The notes under the pieces: model-generated
Told to the model about the DNA's origin: nothing
Seen by the model: only the letters and a program-made list of their open reading frames with translations
Database searches by the model: none
Program-made: the position numbers and the translations under genes
Part shown: positions 1 through 5,591 of the stretch, piece after piece
Layout of the letters: every line of letters starts with the position of its first letter
Numbering within the stretch: position 1 is the stretch's first letter
NCBI GenBank assembly: GCA_947305675.1
Contig: CAMZED010000083.1
Coordinates: 1 to 6,522, forward strand
Length of the DNA: 6,522 bases
Source of the DNA: an uncultured Clostridia bacterium
Lineage (GTDB): Bacteria > Bacillota > Clostridia > Oscillospirales > CAG-382
Direction: 5' to 3'

Positions 1-2224
1 TAAGCATTTCGTCCTCGGTCATACCGAGTTTGTCTTTGTATTCAGCAACAAACGCGGTAATGGCGGCTTCGGCTGCGGCACCGATATCTTCGTTGATCGA
101 ATCGGTGTATTTGACAAGTTCGTCTGAGATCAGCGTGTCAAACTTCGCTTCGATCTTGGCGGGAGCGTCATACGTGAGCATCGCGTTGAGGTCCGATTGA
201 TATTCGGCGCTCTTCTGCATTTTTTCGTAATCGGCGGCGAATTCCTTGGATTCAAGAGCCTTGTCAAGCTCATCCTCGATCAGATCGGCGATCTGGAAGA
301 AATATTCTTCCTCGATCATTTCTTCGATCTCTTCATCGGTGTACAGCAGGCTGATATTCTCCCTAATCATCTTCGGGGTAATCATATCATCAATCATATC
401 GTAAATTTCGCTCGAAGATGCGTCGGGGTATTTCTCCTGAAGTTCTGCGCGAAGGTTCAGTCTTAATTCACTTTCGACTTCGTCAAGAACGTCTTCCATT
501 ATTTCGGATTCGATCTGTTTGCGAAGTGCGGGGCCTTGTTTTTTGTTGACCTCGTCGGTAACTTTCTTTTCGTATATGCTGTAAAGCTTGTTATCTTTGT
601 AAATTGCGTCGAGTTTGGCAACGTATTCGGAGGTTATTTCCTCGGTAGCACGCTCGAGCAGTTCTGCAAAATCGATATCTACGGCGTTGCCGCGCATAAG
701 TGCTGGATAACGTTCCTCGACAATCGAACTTATCAGTTCGAACATATCGGGTTCAGTAACGGTTATTTCGTTATTTTCCTCGTCTGTATAAGTGAACGTC
801 TGCGGAGCGAATGTAAAACCGAGTGACGGGGAAACGACCGCGTCCTGGTTTTGTTTGATCGCTTTTGCCCATTTTTCGGGATCTTCGTTCACAAATGTGC
901 TTGTTATGAACGGGTTGCCGATGTTCTCGGGTTTTGCGCTGTAATCGTTATTGAGAATTTCGATCTGGTTTGATTCGTTGCGTACATAGTTTACGTCTTC
1001 AACGCCGTAAACGAGCAGATCCATAACGTCGGGATCGGTATATATGGTGGTTACGATCTCGCTGACGGCGGTGAGGTTGCTCGAGTTTACGGTAGAGGAG
1101 ATGCAGATAACGTTGTCTATTGTGTTATCGTTTTTTGCGATCGGGTTAGCAAACAGGCTGTATTCATACTCGTAGCCGGTATCTTTAAGGCTTTCTTTGG
1201 TTCCGTCGAGTGTACCTTTCTCAATGCGAACGGCGTATCTCGGTTCAGATCCGGATTCCTCGGCTTCGAAATAACCGTTTGCGTTATACCTTGTGATCAT
1301 TGCAAGGTAATTTCTGACGGGAGCGCTGGTGTACGATTCGATAACTTCGCCGACCGAGGTAACGATTGCGGGGTAACCGTCCTCATAGAGAAAATCGATC
1401 GAAGCGGAAGGGGCGGTGTTCATAAGCGGAACAACGTCGGGTTCGTTTGCTTTTATGGTGGCGAGGTAATCGTTAAGGTCTTCGAGTTTTTTAACGGTAT
1501 TATTGTCGATCCCGTATTTTTCCATCAACTCTTTGTCAAAGACAAGATAAGTGTATTCGCCGATGGCGGTATTAACGGGAATGCCGTAGGTCTTTTTGTT
1601 GATTTTCGCGGCTGTGAACAACGTCGAGTGGATGGAGGATTTAAGCGCTTTTGCCTCGTTGTTCAGCTTTTCATCCATAGCCGAAAGTTTGCCTTCCGTC
1701 GCAAGCTGATAATACCTGTCGTAACCGCGGGCAAGGAAAATATCTATTCTCGGCTCTTTAAGCTCAATATCTCCGCCTTCGGTCAGAACGTCGAGCCAAT
1801 ACTCACCGGTCTTTACTACCTCTGACACCTCTTCGGATTTTTCGGCGGAACTGTCTTCGGAAGATTCAGCCGATTCATCCGCCGCGGATGATTCATCATT
1901 TTTATTCTTGTTTTTGTTCTTGGAATTCTTCTTTTCGAGTTGATACGCTTCGACTTCAGCGATCTTTTCATCTATGACCGCGTCATATTCGTCTTCGTGC
2001 AGGGCGATCAACTTAACGATAACGCCGTTGCGGTAAAACATGGTGCGGTTGAGATGAAGTTCAACTTCGCGGATTGCTTCCGGCGTAGTGGATTCGTCAA
2101 CGATGGTGTATAAGGTATATATTTCTGCCGCTGTTTCGGTAATATCGAGTTCATGAGCGCAGGACGCTAAGACAGGTATCAACATTACGCAAAGCAGAAG
2201 AACACATATTAAACCTCTTTTCAT
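1..2224 (-). CDS. Extracellular solute-binding lipoprotein with acidic C-terminal extension (3' end outside window)
   Basis: I read the minus strand by hand from the ATG at 2224 to the left edge and found no stop in 741 codons, so the C-terminus is missing. GGGAGG lies about 10 bases before the ATG. The N-terminus is a lipoprotein signal: Lys2-Arg3, a hydrophobic core, then lipobox L19-A-S-C22, which predicts lipid anchoring at Cys22 on the outer membrane face. From about residue 28 to 540 it resembles bacterial extracellular solute-binding proteins of ABC importers (IDIFLARGYDRYYQL, YGIPVNTAIGEYTYLVFDKE). Around residues 465-540 the pattern GFTF, then EERYPALMRG, then VAKLDAIY recalls the C-terminal part of DUF3502-type sugar-binding proteins. 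Two unusual parts are a linker at 98-135 and a tail from about 545 onward. The ligand, probably a sugar or oligosaccharide, is inferred from family only. No permease or ATPase gene is visible; one could lie beyond the left edge. Confidence 0.86.
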   Translation of the reverse strand, partial: MKRGLICVLLLCVMLIPVLASCAHELDITETAAEIYTLYTIVDESTTPEAIREVELHLNRTMFYRNGVIVKLIALHEDEYDAVIDEKIAEVEAYQLEKKNSKNKNKNKNDESSAADESAESSEDSSAEKSEEVSEVVKTGEYWLDVLTEGGDIELKEPRIDIFLARGYDRYYQLATEGKLSAMDEKLNNEAKALKSSIHSTLFTAAKINKKTYGIPVNTAIGEYTYLVFDKELMEKYGIDNNTVKKLEDLNDYLATIKANEPDVVPLMNTAPSASIDFLYEDGYPAIVTSVGEVIESYTSAPVRNYLAMITRYNANGYFEAEESGSEPRYAVRIEKGTLDGTKESLKDTGYEYEYSLFANPIAKNDNTIDNVICISSTVNSSNLTAVSEIVTTIYTDPDVMDLLVYGVEDVNYVRNESNQIEILNNDYSAKPENIGNPFITSTFVNEDPEKWAKAIKQNQDAVVSPSLGFTFAPQTFTYTDEENNEITVTEPDMFELISSIVEERYPALMRGNAVDIDFAELLERATEEITSEYVAKLDAIYKDNKLYSIYEKKVTDEVNKKQGPALRKQIESEIMEDVLDEVESELRLNLRAELQEKYPDASSSEIYDMIDDMITPKMIRENISLLYTDEEIEEMIEEEYFFQIADLIEDELDKALESKEFAADYEKMQKSAEYQSDLNAMLTYDAPAKIEAKFDTLISDELVKYTDSINEDIGAAAEAAITAFVAEYKDKLGMTEDEML
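2..592 (-). other. Acidic, helix-rich C-terminal extension of the lipoprotein (residues about 545-741+)
   Basis: After the region resembling the end of a DUF3502-type binding protein, the reading frame continues for almost 200 residues and leaves the window still open. By hand count roughly one residue in four is Asp or Glu, with clusters such as TDEEIEEMIEEEYF. Glycine is rare and proline occurs only a few times, so long helices or a coiled coil are likely. I recognise no domain. The position where the binding domain ends is approximate. Confidence 0.6.
1820..1933 (-). other. Low-complexity linker within the lipoprotein (residues 98-135)
   Basis: Residues 102-109 are a KNKNKNKN run, encoded by alternating AAR and AAY codons at 1898-1921. 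They are followed by about 25 residues made almost only of Ser, Glu, Asp and Ala. The segment switches from basic to acidic and is likely disordered. It sits between the first alpha/beta unit of the binding domain and the IDIFLARGYD segment, so it is an internal insertion, not the usual tether next to the lipid anchor. Confidence 0.75.
2159..2170 (-). other. Lipobox of the solute-binding lipoprotein (LASC, Cys22)
   Basis: Codons 19-22 read Leu-Ala-Ser-Cys directly after an 18-residue basic and hydrophobic stretch. This fits the signal peptidase II rule, in which cleavage occurs before the Cys that becomes diacylglyceryl-modified. In a Gram-positive cell this places the mature protein on the outer face of the membrane. 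Confidence 0.85.
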
Positions 2225-2282
2225 AAAATGCAGTCCTCCCGAACAAAAGAATTCAGACGTTTTCTCAATTTACGTCGAATTT

Positions 2283-2311
2283 ATTATACAACTTCAGGCG
2301 TGGTATGTCAA
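2283..2311 (-). promoter_or_regulatory. Consensus SigA promoter of the lipoprotein gene
   Basis: On the minus strand TTGACA (2311-2306) and TATAAT (2288-2283) are separated by exactly 17 bases. Both hexamers match the vegetative sigma factor consensus at all six positions. Transcription would start near 2276 and give a leader of about 52 bases before the ATG at 2224. This predicts strong basal expression unless a repressor acts. Confidence 0.88.
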
Positions 2312-2329
2312 GTAAATATGTTAAAATTC

Positions 2330-2388
2330 CATAATTATGAACGTTGGATCCGGCGATGTGTGACGTAATTATATATTGCAATAATTAT
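2330..2388. repeat. Three TAATTAT boxes between the divergent lipoprotein and GNAT promoters
   Basis: TAATTAT occurs at 2332-2338, 2366-2372 and 2382-2388. The first is inside the 10-base perfect palindrome CATAATTATG (2330-2339). The last two flank the -35 hexamer of the GNAT promoter. They could be operator sites, but the region is AT-rich and the motif is short, so chance is a serious alternative. Confidence 0.3.
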
Positions 2389-2403
2389 AAAATCTGATAT
2401 AAT
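2376..2403 (+). promoter_or_regulatory. Extended -10 promoter of the GNAT gene
   Basis: TTGCAA (2376-2381) and TATAAT (2398-2403) are 16 bases apart. TG at 2395-2396, one base before the -10 hexamer, makes an extended -10. The start site would be near 2410, only about 13 bases before the ATG at 2423, so the leader is very short and begins at the ribosome binding site. Confidence 0.75.
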
Positions 2404-2422
2404 ATCAGCGGGAGTGAGTTAT

Positions 2423-3019
2423 ATGCGAAAAGGGAAATTAAGAAGGATGCTGGTGAATTCGGTCCCGCTCGAGACCGAACGACTGATTTTGCGGAGGATC
2501 GAACCGCGCGACGACAAGGATATGTTTGATTACGCTTCCCGCCCGGAAGTAACCGAATATCTGCTTTGGATGCCGCACGTCAATATCGAGGCTACCCGCG
2601 GGTACATCGAGTTTATTCAAACAAGATATAAAAAAGGATTATATACTGATTGGGCGTTGGAATTAAAAGAAAACCGCAAAATGATCGGTACCTGCGGCTA
2701 TGCAAATATCGATTCCTCTGCGCTCAGGTGCGAGATAGGATATGTTCTTTCGCCCGAATACCGGAAGAAAGGCTATATGACCGAAGCGGTCAACGCCATA
2801 CTCGATTTGACATTTTCAAAACTGTTTTTCGAATCGGCGGAACTTCGCATTATGGATGAAAACGCCGATTCGGCAAAGCTCGCCGAGCGGGTCGGATTCA
2901 GACTGGATCGAGTTATAAAAGACGAGCTGACCGTTAAGGACGTCCCGCGTACTATAAGGCATTACGTTATGACCGCACCGCAATATTTTTTGCTGCGGGC
3001 AGGTAAAACCAACCTATAA
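2423..3019 (+). CDS. GNAT-family N-acetyltransferase, RimJ/RimL-like
   Basis: The 198-residue product transfers an acetyl group from acetyl-CoA to an amine; family members acetylate ribosomal protein N-termini, other proteins or small molecules. Visible marks are the N-terminal LETERLILRRIEPRD (residues 16-30), the core strand and acetyl-CoA loop EIGYVLSPEYRKKGYMTEA (104-122, pyrophosphate loop R114-K-K-G117-Y-M119), and the late N147-x-x-S150-x-x-L153 with VGF (157-159), all typical of the Acetyltransf_3 type. I chose ATG 2423 because GGGAG (2410-2414) lies 8 bases upstream. GTG 2414 lies within that site, and ATG 2447 is a possible later start matching shorter family members. It is a single-gene transcription unit, divergent from the lipoprotein and convergent with rpmB. 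The substrate cannot be told from sequence. Confidence 0.9.
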   Translation: MRKGKLRRMLVNSVPLETERLILRRIEPRDDKDMFDYASRPEVTEYLLWMPHVNIEATRGYIEFIQTRYKKGLYTDWALELKENRKMIGTCGYANIDSSALRCEIGYVLSPEYRKKGYMTEAVNAILDLTFSKLFFESAELRIMDENADSAKLAERVGFRLDRVIKDELTVKDVPRTIRHYVMTAPQYFLLRAGKTNL

Positions 3020-3024
3020 AAAAC

Positions 3025-3052
3025 AAAAACAGCTGCATTTGCAACTGTTTTT
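3025..3052. terminator. Bidirectional intrinsic terminator between the GNAT gene and rpmB
   Basis: AAAAACAG (3025-3032) pairs with CTGTTTTT (3045-3052). After one C-A mismatch, TGC (3034-3036) pairs with GCA (3041-3043) around an ATTT loop. On the plus strand the stem ends in T5-A-T5 (3048-3058), and on the minus strand in T5-G-T6. It lies 5 bases after the GNAT stop and about 21 bases after the rpmB stop, so it can end both convergent transcripts. Confidence 0.82.
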
Positions 3053-3073
3053 ATTTTTGAAGTAAATAAGTGG

Positions 3074-3265
3074 TTACTGAGCCGCGCGGGTAACCTTGCC
3101 GCTTCTAAGGCAACGGGAGCAAACGTAAACGTGTTTAACTTCGCCGTTGACGTTGGCTTTGACTTTTCTGATATTAGGCTTCCAACTTCTGTTGGTCCTG
3201 CGGTGTGAGTGGGAAACGTTGCAACCGAACGTAACGCCCTTTCCGCAAATCGAACATTTTGCCAT
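3074..3265 (-). CDS. rpmB: Large ribosomal subunit protein bL28
   Basis: The 63-residue basic protein is a component of the 50S subunit. It opens with MAKCSICGKG and contains SHSHRRTNRSWKPNIRKV (residues 18-35), the hallmark of L28. Two CxxC pairs, C4/C7 and C49/C52, show the zinc-binding (C+) form. The length is normal for the Gram-positive type. The ATG at 3265 is preceded by a strong GGAGGTGG 5 bases upstream. The gene follows murC in the same direction but has its own near-consensus promoter and ends at the shared terminator, so it is probably a single-gene unit. I saw no obvious Zur-type operator. Confidence 0.97.
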   Translation of the reverse strand: MAKCSICGKGVTFGCNVSHSHRRTNRSWKPNIRKVKANVNGEVKHVYVCSRCLRSGKVTRAAQ

Positions 3266-3319
3266 TTATTCCACCTCCACAATATTTTGCGCCAATGTGC
3301 TTTTCAATGCGAACAATTT

Positions 3320-3348
3320 AATATATAACAATTTTTCGGATTTGTCAA
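3320..3348 (-). promoter_or_regulatory. Near-consensus SigA promoter of rpmB
   Basis: On the minus strand TTGACA (3348-3343) and TATATT (3325-3320) have a 17-base spacer. The -35 is perfect and the -10 matches five of six positions. The start site would be near 3313, giving a leader of about 47 bases. The -35 lies about 30 bases after the murC stop. I see no convincing terminator in between, so some murC read-through into rpmB is possible. Confidence 0.85.
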
Positions 3349-3376
3349 TACCTTTTTTTCGAATTCGGATCAAAAA

Positions 3377-4756
3377 TTAACTTTTTTCGCCGAACTTCGC
3401 AGCGTAATCGGCAATATCTCCCGCCCCGACAATAAGAATAACGTCTTCCGGCGCCGCTTCTTTGCGAAGCAGATCGGTTATCGCCGGGTAGGAATCCATA
3501 TAAAGCGCCCCTTTTATCTCGCTTGCGAGAGTTTCCGAAGATACTTCGCCTCCGTCGCTCCCGCGCGCGGCGTAAAGCGGGCAAAGGATGAGCTTATCCG
3601 CTTTGTCGAACGCGGTGATAAAATCGCCGTAAAGATCGTGCAGACGTGAATAATTATGCGGTTGAAACACGCAGAATACTCTGCCTTTTCCGGCGATCTC
3701 TTTCGCGGTAGACAATGTCGCCTTTATCTCCTCGGGATGATGAGCGTAATCGTCGTAAACCGCGGCGCCGTTCAGCCTGCCTTTATACTCGAACCGCCTG
3801 CCGACTCCCTTGAACCCCGCTATTCCGTTAACGATATCCTCTTTGCTTATGCCGCAAATATCGCAAACCGCGACCGCGGCGAGCGAATTTGAAACGTTGT
3901 GTTCGCCCGGCGCGCCCAGCTTTAGGGTAATATAATATTCACCGTGGCGATATACGTCGTAAACAGCGTAGCCGCCGGTCTCTTTTACGTTGCGAGCGCA
4001 ATAATCGGCTTTTTCGGACCCGGAAGCTGAAAACGAAACGTTTATTCCGATATGTTCGCTCGCAGCCAGACGCGATTCGGCACAATCGTAATTGAATACG
4101 GCATAGCCGTCCTTGCCGGTGTTGTTCATAAATCTTACGAACGAATCGCGCATCTGGTCCATATCTTTGAAATAATCGGTATGGTCGAGCGAGATGTTAA
4201 GCACCACCGCGATGCGGGGGAAGAATGAAAGAAAACTGTCACGGTATTCGCAGGCTTCGAAAATGAAATTGTCGTCGGTTCCTATACGGTAAGTCGATCC
4301 CACCTCGCGCATGACCGCGCCGACTACGACGGTCGGATCGCATCCTTTCGCCTGCATAAAGATATGGCCGAGCATTCCGCTCGTCGTCGATTTCCCGTGC
4401 GTGCCCGCTACAGCGACGGAGTTGCGGTGTTCCGCGGCGATGGCGCCGAGCAGCTCCGCGCGGCTGTAAAGCGGCAAACCGAGCGATGCCGCCGACCTGA
4501 AAACGGGGTGGCTGTTTCCGAACGCGGCGGAATAGACGATAAGATCGCAGTCCGCGGCGCTGCTTTCGTCGAAATCGAAAAATACTTCGATTCCGTTCGC
4601 TTGGAGCATATCCGTCGTTTCGCTGCGCGCACGGTCGTATCCTTTTACCGTCTTCCCGCGGGTTTTGAGCATAAGCGCCAGCGCGGACATACTTATCCCG
4701 CCGATACCGAGCATATAGATTTTTGAATTAGGTTTTATATCGCAGATATTCAACAT
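3377..4756 (-). CDS. murC: UDP-N-acetylmuramate--L-alanine ligase
   Basis: MurC adds L-alanine to UDP-N-acetylmuramic acid using ATP, the first step of building the peptidoglycan stem peptide in the cytoplasm. The 459-residue length is normal for the family. Motifs in order: the N-terminal nucleotide-sugar domain with GIGGISMSALA (17-27); the ATP-binding P-loop GTHGKSTT (118-125); EACEYRDSF (167-175) where many MurC proteins have an EADESD-type motif; NISLDHTDYF (187-196); GEHNVSN (284-290); GVGRRFE (317-323); DDYAHHP (335-341), which separates MurC from MurD, MurE and MurF; and the C-terminal FQPHNYSR (364-371) and GAGD (444-447). No break or missing domain was seen. The ATG at 4756 has GGTGAAGG 6 bases upstream. 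The gene stands apart from any dcw cell-wall cluster and is divergent from the ECF S component. Confidence 0.97.
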   Translation of the reverse strand: MLNICDIKPNSKIYMLGIGGISMSALALMLKTRGKTVKGYDRARSETTDMLQANGIEVFFDFDESSAADCDLIVYSAAFGNSHPVFRSAASLGLPLYSRAELLGAIAAEHRNSVAVAGTHGKSTTSGMLGHIFMQAKGCDPTVVVGAVMREVGSTYRIGTDDNFIFEACEYRDSFLSFFPRIAVVLNISLDHTDYFKDMDQMRDSFVRFMNNTGKDGYAVFNYDCAESRLAASEHIGINVSFSASGSEKADYCARNVKETGGYAVYDVYRHGEYYITLKLGAPGEHNVSNSLAAVAVCDICGISKEDIVNGIAGFKGVGRRFEYKGRLNGAAVYDDYAHHPEEIKATLSTAKEIAGKGRVFCVFQPHNYSRLHDLYGDFITAFDKADKLILCPLYAARGSDGGEVSSETLASEIKGALYMDSYPAITDLLRKEAAPEDVILIVGAGDIADYAAKFGEKS

Positions 4757-4775
4757 ATTCTACCTTCACCACAAA

Positions 4776-4793
4776 TGATAGTTTATTCTATCA
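4776..4793. repeat. 18-bp dyad TGATAG-N6-CTATCA on the murC -10 region
   Basis: Perfect 6-base arms (4776-4781 and 4788-4793) flank a TTTATT spacer. One arm covers the TGA and half of the -10 hexamer, so a protein bound here would block RNA polymerase at murC. The form suits a dimeric repressor. I do not recognise the motif as that of a named regulator. Confidence 0.35.
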
Positions 4794-4813
4794 CAATTGT
4801 ACGATAAAATAAA
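4785..4813 (-). promoter_or_regulatory. Probable extended -10 promoter of murC
   Basis: On the minus strand the extended -10 TGATAGAAT (4793-4785) lies 28 bases before the murC ATG. The -35 at a 17-base spacing is weak (TTTATT, 4813-4808), which the TGn extension could offset. The start would be near 4778 and the leader about 21 bases long, just enough for the ribosome binding site. Confidence 0.6.
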
Positions 4814-4842
4814 GAGTAAATTGCACAATGCACAAAAAATTA

Positions 4843-4860
4843 TTCAATATGTACATTGAA
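4843..4860. repeat. 18-bp dyad TTCAAT-N6-ATTGAA on the S-component -35 region
   Basis: Perfect 6-base arms (4843-4848 and 4855-4860) flank ATGTAC. A further TTCAA at 4869-4873 gives a third half-site in alternating orientation. The right arm overlaps the -35 TTGAAA (4856-4861) of the ECF S-component promoter, so the site is placed like an operator. No regulator gene is in the window, and AT-rich sequence makes chance dyads fairly likely. Confidence 0.35.
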
Positions 4861-4883
4861 AATAATTGTTCAAGGTGTATAAT
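4856..4883 (+). promoter_or_regulatory. SigA promoter of the ECF S-component gene
   Basis: TTGAAA (4856-4861) and TATAAT (4878-4883) are 16 bases apart. The start site would be near 4890, inside the tandem repeat, giving a leader of about 42 bases. A second TATAAT at 4905-4910 has no matching -35 hexamer at the right distance and is probably a by-product of the repeat. Confidence 0.75.
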
Positions 4884-4885
4884 AA

Positions 4886-4923
4886 TATAGTATTTTGTTG
4901 CAGATATAATATTTTGTTGCAGG
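4886..4923 (+). repeat. 19-bp tandem duplication in the S-component leader
   Basis: Two adjacent 19-base units, 4886-4904 and 4905-4923, share 17 of 19 bases and both contain TATTTTGTTGCAG. They differ at unit position 5 (G or A) and position 19 (A or G). The second unit runs into the AGGAGG ribosome binding site. The duplication lies between the promoter and the start codon, so it is probably transcribed. Confidence 0.85.
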
Positions 4924-4926
4924 AGG
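4921..4926 (+). promoter_or_regulatory. Ribosome binding site that fixes the S-component start
   Basis: AGGAGG lies 5 bases before the ATG at 4932. An in-frame ATG at 4866 would add 22 residues, but it lies inside the predicted promoter and has no such site, so 4932 is the real start. Confidence 0.92.
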
Positions 4927-4931
4927 ATTTT

Positions 4932-5537
4932 ATGAAAAGATTCAATACTCGAAAACTCGCCGTGCTTTCTATCCTTGCGGCGGTAACGGTCGTCCTGCAG
5001 ATACTCGCCACGTTCCTGCCGATAAAAATTAACGGAACCGCGCTTTCGTTTACGCTTATCCCCATAATCGTTGCCGCGGTGTTTTACGGCGTAAGCGGCG
5101 GCGCGATAGTCGGGTTTTCTTTCGGACTTGTGGTTTTCGTAATGGGTGTCACAGGAGCCGACGTGTTCACGCTTTGGTGTATTGAATACAATTGGTTTTT
5201 TACACTGCTCGCAACGGTGGCGCGCACTACTCTTTGCGGCGTGTTTGTCGCGCTTATTTACAGAGCTTTATCAAAAAAGATCAATAACAAGTTCGCTTAT
5301 TACGTCACCGCGGTTTGTACTCCGGTGATCAATACCGGGATATTTGTCGTACTGTTTATGTCGCTGTTCAGCAACAGCGGCAAAATGGTCGAACTTGCGG
5401 CAAGCGTCAATTACGAAAACTTTATCGCGTTCACCGTTCTGTTTATCGCAGGCGTCAACTTTTTGTTTGAACTTGCGACTACCGTTTTGCTTGCACCCCC
5501 GGTTTGCATGGCGTTAAATAAAGTAATCAGGAAATAA
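4932..5537 (+). CDS. ECF transporter S component (substrate unknown)
   Basis: The 201-residue integral membrane protein looks like the substrate-binding S component of an energy-coupling factor importer, which captures a vitamin or related micronutrient and docks with the shared EcfA-EcfA'-EcfT module. Hydrophobic segments lie at about 9-29, 38-51, 56-73, 89-111, 122-145 and 164-194, the expected six. Family-like features are the N-terminal TRKLAVLSILAAVTVVLQIL, the segment SFTLIPIIVAAVFYGVSGGAIVG (39-61), PVINTGIFV (131-139) and a short basic end. The length is typical. Start choice rests on AGGAGG at 4921-4926. No ecfA or ecfT gene is in the window, which fits an S component sharing a distant module. 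typA follows on the same strand. I see no vitamin riboswitch in the short leader, so the substrate cannot be named. Confidence 0.83.
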   Translation: MKRFNTRKLAVLSILAAVTVVLQILATFLPIKINGTALSFTLIPIIVAAVFYGVSGGAIVGFSFGLVVFVMGVTGADVFTLWCIEYNWFFTLLATVARTTLCGVFVALIYRALSKKINNKFAYYVTAVCTPVINTGIFVVLFMSLFSNSGKMVELAASVNYENFIAFTVLFIAGVNFLFELATTVLLAPPVCMALNKVIRK

Positions 5538-5546
5538 TAACATACG

Positions 5547-5566
5547 CGGCAAGTTTATGCTTGCCG
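5547..5566 (+). terminator. Stem-loop between the S component and typA
   Basis: CGGCAAG (5547-5553) pairs with CTTGCCG (5560-5566) around TTTATG. A strong T-run does not follow (TCATTGTTTG), so this may be a weak terminator or an mRNA-stabilising hairpin. I found no clear separate promoter for typA in the 54-base gap, which leaves read-through from the S component as the likely source of typA mRNA. Confidence 0.45.
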
Positions 5567-5591
5567 TCATTGTTTGAGAGGAAATTCTTTT

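Noticed and set aside
197..826. Plus-strand open frames opposite the lipoprotein gene
   Set aside because: The minus-strand frame is continuous through the whole region with signal peptide, lipobox and binding-protein segments. The plus-strand frames are rich in Phe because GAA codons on the other strand read TTC.
2423..3265. Functional link between a RimJ/RimL-like acetyltransferase and ribosomal protein L28
   Set aside because: Some relatives acetylate ribosomal proteins, but the genes are convergent with a terminator between them, so there is no operon. Proximity alone is weak evidence.
2962..3282. A 106-codon minus-strand open frame overlapping rpmB
   Set aside because: rpmB in another frame has the full L28 signature and a strong ribosome binding site, and this frame would also cross the terminator hairpin.
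3353..3376. CGAATTCG palindrome flanked by T-run and A-run after murC, as a murC terminator
   Set aside because: The perfect part is only 8 bases with no room for a loop, and the flanking runs do not pair cleanly. I do not count it as a terminator.
4364..4726. A 120-codon plus-strand open frame inside murC
   Set aside because: It is antisense to conserved MurC motifs, arginine-rich in the way shadow frames are, and lacks a ribosome binding site.
4905..4910. TATAAT as a second promoter for the S-component gene
   Set aside because: No acceptable -35 hexamer lies 16-18 bases upstream, there is no TGn extension, and the resulting start would leave almost no leader.
4890..4931. Vitamin riboswitch in the S-component leader
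   Set aside because: The predicted leader is about 42 bases and consists mostly of the tandem repeat, too short for a known vitamin aptamer.
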